The position numbers and the translations under genes were made by a program. From Peromyscus leucopus (Eukaryota; Chordata; Mammalia; Rodentia; Cricetidae), in assembly GCF_004664715.2 (NCBI RefSeq), contig NC_051069.1, positions 1,988,001 through 2,052,000 of the forward strand: a DNA stretch of 64,000 nucleotides, read 5' to 3'. How positions within the stretch are numbered: position 1 is the stretch's first letter; each line of letters starts with the position of its first letter. Shown here one piece after another: positions 11,478-23,178 of the stretch. The notes beneath the pieces are model-generated. The model was given only the letters and a program-made list of their open reading frames with translations. It had not been told where the DNA came from and made no database searches.

Positions 11478-14086
11478 GTCAGTGCCGAAGACTAGGTGAT
11501 TTTGTATCTTTTACAAAATTAAATGAAGTTTTCAAAGCTGTTATTTTACTGGTGCTATTATATAATCTATTTTGAAATTATAGTTCTGAATCTGCTAATT
11601 AAAAATTTTACCAGTATGTTACTATTCTTGGCTGTCACAGCATTCTTCTAACCATCATTAGAATCCTGAACTATAAATAAGAAGACTGGGCAAATCCAGA
11701 GAATAGCACACTAATTAATTAATCCCAGTAAATTGTAGAATGAGAAATGATACAGAAACTTTGGCATGAGAAAAATACCTTTTTAAAATTTTGTCAACTT
11801 GGATTAAAGTTGAAGGAATTGGGTTGGGATGTAGCTCAGTGGTGGAGCATTTGGCTAGCATGTGTGAGGTCCTGGATTTAATCAATAGAGCTGAAAAAAC
11901 AAACATAACAAGCCATACACACACACCAAAACAAAAAAAGCTGATGAAATGATATGAGATACTGCTACCCAAAGTATAATTTGTGGACCTGTGTCAATTT
12001 ATAGTCTTATTTCATCTGAAATGTCTTTCTTGTTGAAGGAAGCAATGTGTTGAATTATATTCTTTCCCAGGCTTTTTTTTTTTTCTTTTATCTCAAAACA
12101 GACTAGTAGGGGCTGGAGAGATTGCTCAGCAGTTAAGAACACTGGCTGCTCCTGCAGAAGACTTGTATTCAATTTCCAGTACCCATAGTATGTAGCAGCT
12201 CCAGTTTTAGGGAACCCTACTTCATCTTCTGGCTTCCATAGGCACCAGGCATATACATTGTGCACATACATACATGTAGACAAACACTCATACACATATA
12301 ATAAAAATAAACCTTTATTTTTTAAAAAAAGACTAGTAATTCAGCTTGTAGACTGGCTATATTAAATTGAACTTGTTTAGAGAGAAGGTGATTATACATC
12401 GTACTATGCCTTTTGCCATTCAGCAAACAACTTACATATTTATATTATTGACAAATAAGATATTTCCCCCCATATCTCTTTAGTACTTTTAGTGACTAAA
12501 TTTTTATTTAAAAATATTGTTAGTCAAGGGCTGTGAAGGTGACTTAGTAGGTAAACTGCTTACTGCACATGCGTGAGGACCTACCTGACTTTGGATCCCA
12601 GTACTCGTGTAAAAGCTGAGTGTGGCAGCATGTGCCTGTACTACATGGAAGGCAGAAACAAGAGAATCCTTGATGCTTCTTGGTCAACCAGTTTAGCAAA
12701 TTGGTGAGCTCCAGATTCAGTGAGGGATCTTAATATAAGAGATCGAAAAATAAGGTGGAGCACTGGAAAGATGACATAGTGGTTAATGGCACTTGGCTGC
12801 TGTTGCAAAGGACCTAGAGCTCAGTTCCCAGCACCTAGAGCAAGTGCCTCACAACTGGCTGTAACTCCAGCTCATCCGGGGCATCCAACACCTCTGGCCT
12901 CTGCAGACACCTGTACTCACATGCACACGCCTTTAATCCCAGCACTCTTGAGGCAGAGGCAGGCAAATCTCTGAGTTCGAGGCCAGCCTGGTCTACAGAG
13001 CAAGTTCCATGACAGACTGGGGCTACACAGAGAAACCCTGTCTTGAAAAAAAAAAGAGAGAAAGAAAAGAAGAGGCCTTAAAGGAAGAAGTGACTTCTTG
13101 AGATGTTCATACATAACTGAAAAGCAGTCTACCAGAGCAAAGGCAAGTCTTCACAGCTGTATGGGTTCTGCAGCCAACTCTGGATGATGGGAGGAGGCAT
13201 TACTATTAAACCAAGACAAAACATACAGTATCACAATGCTATGCAAAAATGCTTCACATCCAGAGTACAACAGGTTACAAAATGTGGCGTTTTATCACAG
13301 GAACTTGGTCAGGGTAGGGTATCCATCCAACCTCACCAATTCTGTCGTAATGTACTTGGCTGTTTTACCACTAGTTAGTCCAAGATAAAGGTGAAAATCT
13401 TTTCTATCTAAACAGCCCATACCAGTTTTAACTCCTGTTAAACCCAGTGAGGGCTAAAACCGGTCTTCCATTGGCTCTCTCCAGCTCTTTCTTCCACCTC
13501 ATGGGATCGTAGGCTTGTTTTCTCCATCATGTCTCAGAGGTCTTAGGTCTTTGGCCATACTCCTAAACTCCTGGACTCGGTGATTTTCTTGCCTTGGCCA
13601 GCCACATCCTGGCAAGAGAGGCACCAGCACAGTACCAGCATGACAGTGTTTGAGATTACTCTTACTTGTCTTTTTCTTTTATCAGCAAATGTATTTACTG
13701 AGCAGGAAAAATACCCCATGGAGGTGTTTGGAAGTATCATCAATGAATGGTCTTCAATGTGGCTGCACAAGTCATTTCCACTGCATAAATATCAGAAGAG
13801 TATTGCAGATAGAAAAAGTAAATAATTAGCACACCTTGGTATGTTAACTTTTCTCTTAGCTAGTAAAGCCCTCAAGAAGTCAGATATATCACAGAGAATT
13901 TTAATAGGGAGAAAGAAAAAGAACACGATGAAAAAGCAGCTGGGCTGGCAAGACTGCTCAGCAGGTAATATGCTCTTGATGTATAAGCCTGATGATCTGA
14001 ATTCAGTTCCCCAGAGCCCACAGTGAAGAAGAGACTCAATTTCTGAAAGTTGTCCTCTGGCTTCCACATTGCCCCATATCATGTAC

Positions 14087-14162
<76 letters not shown>

Positions 14163-14525
14163 ACACGTGCGTTTGGGATGTTATAATACTTGAGTTAAGG
14201 TGCAAACAGTAGTAGAAGGATTATAAGAGAAACCATTAGTTGTTTTCCTAACATCTAGGTGAGATACCCCAAAGGATGGGAATTTTGTGTGTATTTGTTA
14301 TGTGTACAGGTACACATGTGCAGGTACATGTGAGTCTATGCCAGAGGACAAACTCAGATGTCATTCCTCAGACATGTCTTTTTTGTTTATTTTTTGATAC
14401 TGCATCTTTCACTGGCCTGAAGTGTGCCAAGTAGGACAGGCTGGCCAATAAGCCCCAAGAATCCCCATCTCTGCTTCCCCAGTGCTGGGATAACAAGCAT
14501 GCACACTCAGCTTTGGGGATTTTTA

Positions 14526-14557
<32 letters not shown>

Positions 14558-16767
14558 TTTTTTCGAGACAGGGTTTCTCTGTGTAGCTTTGCGCCTTTCC
14601 TGGAACTCGCTTTGGAGACCAGGCTGGCCTCGGACTCACAGAGATCCGCCTGCCTCTGCCTCCCGAGTGCTAGGATTAAAGGCGTGCACCACCACCACCA
14701 CCACCACCACCACCACCACCACCACCACACCGCCTGGCTGGGATTTTTATTTCTTTATTTACTTAATTGATTTTGAGATAAGATCTTGCTGTGTAAACTA
14801 AGCTGCCCTATAATTCAAAAATCCCCCTGCCTCAGGCTGTAAATGCTGGGATTACAGGTGTGTACTATCACACCCAACAAAAATGGGAATTTTGCCTGGC
14901 AAAGGTTAAAGGAAAAGCAAACGAGTTTTATTTTGGAAATTGCTGCTCCTAGGTAAGAAGGGGGCCAAACATAGCTGTAGCTTGTTCAAGTATTTGACAC
15001 AGAGAAAGGAACATAGCATGTAGATGCCTAGGCAGTTTTGAGAAGTCTAATAAAATAGGGTGGGAATGAGCTGAATGAGGTGGTGTAGAAGAATTGCTAA
15101 ATGGCCTTATTAATAAAAAAAAACTCGGAGCTAGAAATTGGGGTTAAAGCCTGAGAGAGATCAGAGGAATAGGTACAGCCACAAGCTGACCTCACCTCAC
15201 CAACTCCAAAGCTTCCAAAACAAGCTACTTCCTGTCTACCCACACTTATAGGCCTTTATGTCCTGTTCTCTCATTTGCTCTCTCAGCCCAGCTATATCAC
15301 TTCCTCTTCCTGCCCAGCTTTGTTACTCCCTGTCTGTCTGTACAGACCTCCAGACCTTTATGGTTAGTGCTGGGATTAAAGGCATGTATCATCATGCCTG
15401 GCTCTGTTCCCAGTGTGGCCTTGAACTCACAGAGATTCAGACAGATCCCTGCCTCCCAAGTGATAGGATTAAAGGCATGTGCTACCATTGCTTGACTTCT
15501 ATGTTAAGATTAAGACAGTGGCTGGCTTTTTCCTCTGATCCTCAGGTAAATTTTATTGGGAGACACAGTATATTGTGGGATACAATACATCCACAAGGTG
15601 GTACATACCTGGGCTGTGTGGAGACCTGGCCTCAAAAAAACAAAGAAGTGAGGTAGAAAATACAGATTCAGCAAATTAAGGCACTTGCTGTCAAGCCTGA
15701 TGATCTGAATTTGAGTGGTGGGAGAAAGAATTGATTCCTGTGAATTGTCCTCTAACCTCCATATATCACCTCCCAGATAAATCAATGTTGTTTGTTTTTA
15801 AGATCTTACACAAGCTGGCATGAATGTTGTGACTGCAACCATCCTTAGTAGGAAGATGATGAAACAAGTATAGTAAAGTATAGTAAAGAAAAATAGTTGG
15901 GATGATGGTATGGTTGTGCTCTAAAACAATTACCCTTTGAATACAAATAAACCATAAAAATAGACCTGTATTAAAACATTTTAATTTTGACTACAGTTAA
16001 CTATGTCTGGGCAATAGAACACTTTTCAAGCATATGCAAGGCCCCCATGAAACAGCTGAGTCAATGAGTGGGGTTTTTAAATGGGTTGTTTTAAAAGAGG
16101 AATATGTCAGATTTGTTTTAGAAGAAAATATGTCTGGTAACTAACAAGATTATAAAAAAAAAAAATCCCAAGTTATATAATGTATGGTTTCCTATAAAAG
16201 ACCATAGGGATGTATATATGCACACATATCTATATGTGTTTGTTTACTTTTTCTAGTATGAAGGGTAAGATCTAGTACCTCACACTTGCTAGACAATGGC
16301 TTACCACTGAGTTATATCCCAGCCCCTTGAGATTTTAAGTTGGATGGAGGATGAAATTGATGCTTTCAGAAGAGCTTTCAGAAGATGCTTTCAGATGATC
16401 TTTTCCAATATCATCTGGGCTAAACTAAGTACTTGCCAGATTCCATCGTTGGCCTAATGTAAATATTGGGTTTTGTTTCTTGATTTTCAGTTGCCTGGAC
16501 AAGCTTCTTAGTAGCAAATTCTAATTGGGGACTTTCTTTGAAATTCTTTCTCTGTGCACTGATATTTCAAAGGCTGTGAATTCTTGTCATCCTTCTGCCC
16601 GCTAGAATAGCCTATACTGGTATACTCTTCTGAAAGCATCAATTGCATCCTCCATCCAACTTAAAATCTCAAGCGCTGGGATATAACTCAGTGGTAAGCC
16701 ATTGTCTAGCAAGTGTGAGGTACTAGATCTTACCCTTCATAGTAGAAAAAGTAAATAAACACACACA

Positions 16768-16837
<70 letters not shown>

Positions 16838-17429
16838 TGTGTGCATATATATAAAAGACATCCCTACAGTCTTTTATAGGAAACCATACATTATATAACT
16901 TGGGATTTTTTTTTATAATCTTGTTAGTTACCAGACATATTTTCTTCTAAAACAAACCTGACATATTCCTCTTTTAAAACAACCCATTTAAAAACCCCAC
17001 TCATGGGGCTGGAGAGATGGTTCAGAGGTTAAGAGCACTGACTGCTCTTCCAGAGGTCCTGAGTTCAATTCCCAGCAACCACATGGTGGCTCACAACCAT
17101 CTGTAATGAGATCTGGTGCCCTCTTCTGTATACATAATAAATAAACAAATCTTTAAAAAAAAAAAAAAAAAAACCCCACTCATTGACTCAGCTCTTTCAT
17201 GGGGGCCTTGCATGTGCTTGAAAAGTGTTCTATTGCCCAGCTGCAGTGCCAACCCTCGTTCCCTTCAGAGCGCTTGCTCACCTATCAGTTCAGGTCCCAG
17301 CATCCATGTTAGGTGGCTTACAGCTGCCTGGAACTCCAGACCTATACCCTCTTCTGGCCTCTGCAGGTACCCATGCTCACATGAACTTATACACATGTAA
17401 CATTTTAAAATTTATTTTAAGTATATGTG

Positions 17430-17488
<59 letters not shown>

Positions 17489-18197
17489 AGAAGCCTAGTC
17501 TCAGTATTGTTAGTCTGCAGCCTGTCATGGCTGCACTAATGTTTAAATTAGGCCTCTTCAGGAGTATAACATGCTGCCATTTTTCTAGGTCTTTGAGCTG
17601 CACATCTAATCCAGGACTGGTCGTGCTGTGCTTGTTTAATCTGCCTATGAAGTTCACAAAGATTTCTCCAGTTCTGTCATTGTCTTAGGTTTTTTGTTGC
17701 TGTGAAGAGACACCATGACCATGGCAACTCTTATAAAGGAAAACATTTAATTGGGGCTAGCTTACAGTTTCAGAGGTATAGTCCATTATCATTGTGATGG
17801 GACATGGCAGTGTGCAGGCATACTGAGACTAGGCTTCATCCTTACAATAACCAGGAAAAGCCACAAACTGTACCCTGTGGTGGACCAATCAGAATTGAGA
17901 CAAACAAATGCTAAATGCTCTACAACATTAAGGATAACTTACATCACTTGTATATAGGTTGCCAATTTTCTTGTAGCAATGCCAGTACCAATCGCTGTTT
18001 GATAAGACTTCTATTGCCCCACTTCTGCCCAATCAGGAGTTCAACCCCGTCTGAATCCAGAGTTCCCCTACCCCCTCATCCTTTAGTCCTTAAAAACCCT
18101 ACCTCAACTGAGCTCGAGGTGCTCCCTGATCTGTTGGAATGGACAGAGAGCCTAAGCTTGAGCTTGCAATAAAGGCTCATTGCTTTTGCATATGGAA

Positions 18198-18275
<78 letters not shown>

Positions 18276-21200
18276 ATCTGCCTTGCCAAGTCCTGCCAAG
18301 TTCTGAACCTACTTTAGACAGCTCCTTCCAGAGGCTGTTTAGAAGCCTGGCTAGCTTCATTATCTGTTTCCAAAACCACTTGAGATTCAAGCATTTATTT
18401 CATTTTACCCTTTGTTATACTTTACTCTTGATTTAGTCTCTATGGGAAATAGAGATTTCTCTATTTTCAAGAATAAGAAATATGGTTTTTGTACAACCAA
18501 ATTATTAGTCCTAATATTTGTCCTAGTATTTATTTTAAACCATGACAAAAATGGATTTGATTTCCAACAAATATGCTGAGAGTTCTGGCGACATGCTCAG
18601 TAAAGTGCCTACAATACAAGCATGAGGACACCAGTTTGAGCCTCAAGAATGCATGTGAAAAAGCTGGGAATGCTAATAGCACTCACTTGTCATTCCAGTG
18701 CTGGAGAGACTGAGACAGGCAGCTCCCTGGGGCTCCCGGGCCAACCATCACAGCCTGATGGGTACATGCTAGACCCCAGGGAGGAACCCTGTCTCAAAAC
18801 TCAAGGTGGAGACTTCACAAGAATCAACAGCAGTGACTGACCTCTGGCCTCCACACATTCCTGTTTCCACACACAAAAGAAATACACTGGACGGAGTGGT
18901 GCATAATGTAATCCCCGTATTGCAGAGGAGGTAGGCAAGAGAATCTCAAGTTCAAGACCAGCCTGGGTTACATATACTGCTCTTCCAAAGGACCTGAGTT
19001 CAGGTCCCAGCATCCATGTCAAGTGGCTTACAGCTGCCTGTAACTCCGTACCTGACACCCTCTTCTGGCCTCTGCAAGCACCCATGTTCACATGCGTATA
19101 TCTTCACATAACATTTTTAAATTTTAAGAGAGAGAGTGTGTGTGTGTACACTTGTGCACTCTCACATGCATACACATGTGCTCATGAGTACAGTGCCCAT
19201 GGAGGCCAGCAGACAGCGTTGGATCCCCTGTGGCTGGAGTTGCAGGCAGTTGTGAGCTGCCTGACATGAGTGCAGGAACCAAACTCAGCTCCTCTGCAGA
19301 CTAGTATATATTCTTAACTGCTTAGCTATCTTCCTAGCCGTCTCACACATAATTTTAAAGATAAAATAAAACTTTAAAAAAGGCAAAAATATTTAAGGGA
19401 ACAAAAAAAAAAAAAACAGAAAGAGAAGAAATACTTCTGTTTTATGAAACAGGGTCTTGCTATGTAGTCCAGGCTGTCCTGGAGCTGACAGTCATGTCTC
19501 TGTAGGCTCCAGAGCTGTGGAAAAGACGCACTTTTTATGTGAATGATGTTTTTAAAGTAAGTACAGACACTATAGTGTGATAATCTAAATAAAAGTGTAC
19601 TCGGGCTGGAGAGGTGGCTCAGTGGTGAAGGGCGCTGGCTGCTGTTCCAAAGGTCCTGAGTTCAATTCCCAGCAACCACATGGTGGCTTTAACCACCTGT
19701 AATGAGATCTGGTGCTTTCTTCTGACCTGCAGGCATACATGCAGACAGAACACTATATATATATAATAAATAAATAAATAAATCTTTTTAAAAAAATGTG
19801 TACTCTTAAGAGATAATTTATTTCCATATCTAAAACTGAAAGGTGCTTTTTTAGGAGCTCAATTTCTTCTTTTTATTTGTTTATTTGTTTTTTTGTTTGT
19901 TTGCTTGCTTTTTGAGACAGAGTTTCTTTGTGTAGCTTTGCGCCTTTCCTGGAACTCACTCTGTCGTCCAGGTGGGCCTCGAACTCACAGAGATCCACCT
20001 GCCTCTGCCTCCCAAGTGCTAGGATTAAAGGCGTGCGCCACCACTGCCCGGTAATTTCTTCTTTTTAAAAAGATTTGACTATAAGGGCTGTAGGTTTAGT
20101 TCAGTAGTAGAGCATACCTTAGCACTCAACAAAGCTCTGGGTTTGATTTCCATTGCATCTACACACAAGACCAATTAGATTCTTATATTACAAAATTCCT
20201 GTAAACTACATGGTTCCAGCATTGTGTGCCTAGTACACTAGTTATCTTATGCTATATAATAAACCATCCCAAACAATAATCATTTGTTATTTCATAGTAT
20301 TGTTGGGTCAGGAATCTGGGTGACAGCCTCACTCGGGGTCTTAGGAAGCTGAAAACATGGTGCCCACCACACTGCCACTTCAGGTGAATATGCAGCTATG
20401 GAGAATTGGTGGCTATTGACACATACAGTTGTTGGCAGGACTCCGTTCCTCTTGAGTTGTTGTACTAAAGCCCTTGGTTGCCTGATAACTGCTGGCCATA
20501 GGAGCCTCTACATGAGGAGCTTCACAACATGGAGGCTGGCTGTCCTCAGAGTGAGCAGTAGCAAGCACAATGATAAAAGCTGTAGTGATTTTATTCTAAA
20601 TATAGAAGGGACATCTCATTACGCTGTCATATTTTCTTCATTGAGGTAAATCAGCCAGGTGTGGTGGAACCCACCTATAATCCCAGCACTGGAGAGACCG
20701 AGGCAGGAGAATCATGATTTCAAGGCTAGCCTGGCCTACAAATATGACCCTGTTTCAAGAACACAGAAAAAACAAACAAGATAGTGAATCAATAAATACA
20801 TTCCATATGGAAGGATATATAAAAAATTATAAATATCAAAAGAGTCTTGTCTTTAGTGCCCAAGCTTTTGTCTCTGTAAGCACATCATTTAAAACTGTCT
20901 CATATAATGTTTCACATCCCAGACCAAATAACATGTAACATGGTACCTAGGAAAAGCACACACAGTCTTTCATCAAAATGAACATGGAACACAAATGAAA
21001 TACAGGATTCAAGCAGACCACTCACATTCTCCATTATCCAAATAAATATATATATTTATAAATAGTTTGCTCATAGTTAAATTTGCTTTCAGTTAAATTT
21101 TACATCAAATTCTCAACCTAGCCAGGTTTCATGGTACATGTATGTAATCCCAGCATTCAGACTATCATAATTTTGAGGCAGCCTGGACTAAATAGAAAGA

Positions 21201-22502
21201 AGCATTTCAAAGATGAAACTGTTAAATACATAAGACCCAGAATCCATTCCCCAATACAGACAAAACAATGTATATAATTTAAAAATTGCATATGCTATCC
21301 CATAAAGCAATTATTTTAGTACTTTTGAAGTTCTTCTGTATAAGAAAATTAAGTCATTGCAGGTGTAACTGTCTTAAAATAAAGATTGATATCTATAGGA
21401 ATTCTTTTGCTTTCAGAGCTGCAAAGCTTAAGAGAATATTTTATGTAGTCTTTATGAGTTTATTCAAAGTAGGAAGCAGAGGTTATAGTAAAGTAGTTTT
21501 GTTAACTTGAAAAGTTTAGCTACTTGAATAAGAAGCTAGTTCCATATCTTACTGTTTCTATCAAAATAAATTCCATTTAAAATGAAAGATTTAAACATTT
21601 AAAAGGTAGCGCACAAAGGTTAAAGAAAGCATTTGTGAATATCTATAAGCTCTAAAGAGGTAGAGATCTTTCTGAACATAGCATCCAATCCAGAATCTAC
21701 ATAGCTATTTCCATTCAGGAAAAATAGAACAAACAAACAACAAACTGTCATGGAGTGAAAAAAAAAAACTATAGGAAAAAATCTTTACTAAATATATCAC
21801 AGAGATTGTGCTGATTCTTCTCATTCTGAAAGAGCTTTTGGGGTCAGTGAGATGCTTAGTGAGTGAAGTACCTGCCATCAAGCCTGACTACCTGTGTTCA
21901 GTCCCCAAGACCTACATGGTGGGAGGAGGGGTCTGAGTCCCACACCTTGTTCTCTGACTTCCACATGCACACGCACACACACACAATACATAGAAATGTG
22001 GTGAAAAAAAAATTAAAAGAGCTTTTACAACTCAATAAAGTGATGATAAATACACTGATAATTTAAAGAAAAAGGCATATTCAGTTAATAATTTCACAGG
22101 TAATATGTAGACCAGATAGAGCACATACTTAGTGCATGTTCAAGGCCCTAGGTTCAATACACAAGAACTCCACAATCTTAATGTAACAGTAAAATGTAAG
22201 TCACGGATGGCATCACATGGTTTTATTCCTAGCTCTTGGGGGACAGAAGTGGTAGATCTCTGTGAGTTCCTGGCCACTCAAGGCTACATAATGAGGCCCT
22301 GTCTAAAAGAAACAAAAAACCAAGAGCAATAGCTGCGCTTCCAGGGGACCCAATTCAATTGTGCCCACCTGGAGACAGCTCACAACTGTCTGTAGTTCTA
22401 GTCCCAGGGGATCTGACACCCTCTTCTGGCCTCTGAGGCACAAACATGATGCACAGATGCATGCAGGCAAAACACCCATACACATAAATAAAATTTTAAG
22501 AG

Positions 22503-22536
<34 letters not shown>

Positions 22537-23122
22537 AGAGAGAAAGAGACAGATACATACTAAAATTGTTCTCTACATTTTTAAAGGTGCCACGTATATT
22601 GAAAAGTTATACATGCATTAAAAAATGATAGCAGTGACTAGGGTGCCTCAGTGGCAGATTGGTAGCATCTGTGGTTTATGAAATCATTGGAGAAGTAGCT
22701 AACTTATTTATAGCTATTGAAGTTGGTGCATTCTTTGGGATCGCTATAGATCGTAGAAAGATACTAAATATATTGTAAAATGGAAAATAAAAAAGAAGAT
22801 TCAAGTCAGGCCTGGTGGCATAGGCCTGTAAATCTAGGTATTCAAGAGGCTGAGGCAGGAGGATCTCTAGTTAAGGCCAGCCTGGGCTACAGAGCAAGGT
22901 CAAGCCAACCTGGGCAACTTAGTTAGACTTTATCTCAAAGACTAAAGGAAGGGGGTCTGGAGAGATGGCTCAGTGGTGAAGAGCACTTTCTGCTCTTACA
23001 GAGGACCAGGGTCTGATTCCTAGCACCCACATGGCAACTCACAATCCTCTGTAACCACAGTTCCAGGGACACCGATACCCTCCTGGCTCCAGACACACTT
23101 GTCATACAGATATGCAATCAGG

Positions 23123-23178
<56 letters not shown>

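Larger units (their letters stand above)
16007..17240. repeat. Large near-identical inverted repeat (palindrome with 250-bp spacer)
   Basis: The left arm is 16007-16374 and the right arm 16625-17240, in opposite orientation. The ends match as ctgggcaatagaac (16007) against its reverse complement ending at 17240, and gctttcagaagag (left end) against its complement at 16625. By hand I count about nine substitutions over some 340 aligned bases, so the arms are about 97% identical. The right arm is longer because it carries a B2 insertion and an expanded (CA)n(GA)n tract. Each arm contains a copy of the same ID-like SINE. Confidence 0.93.

Noticed and set aside
13792..14205. 137-residue open frame with His/Thr repeats
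   Set aside because: Made of a B3 SINE and its (GT)n tail read on the - strand.
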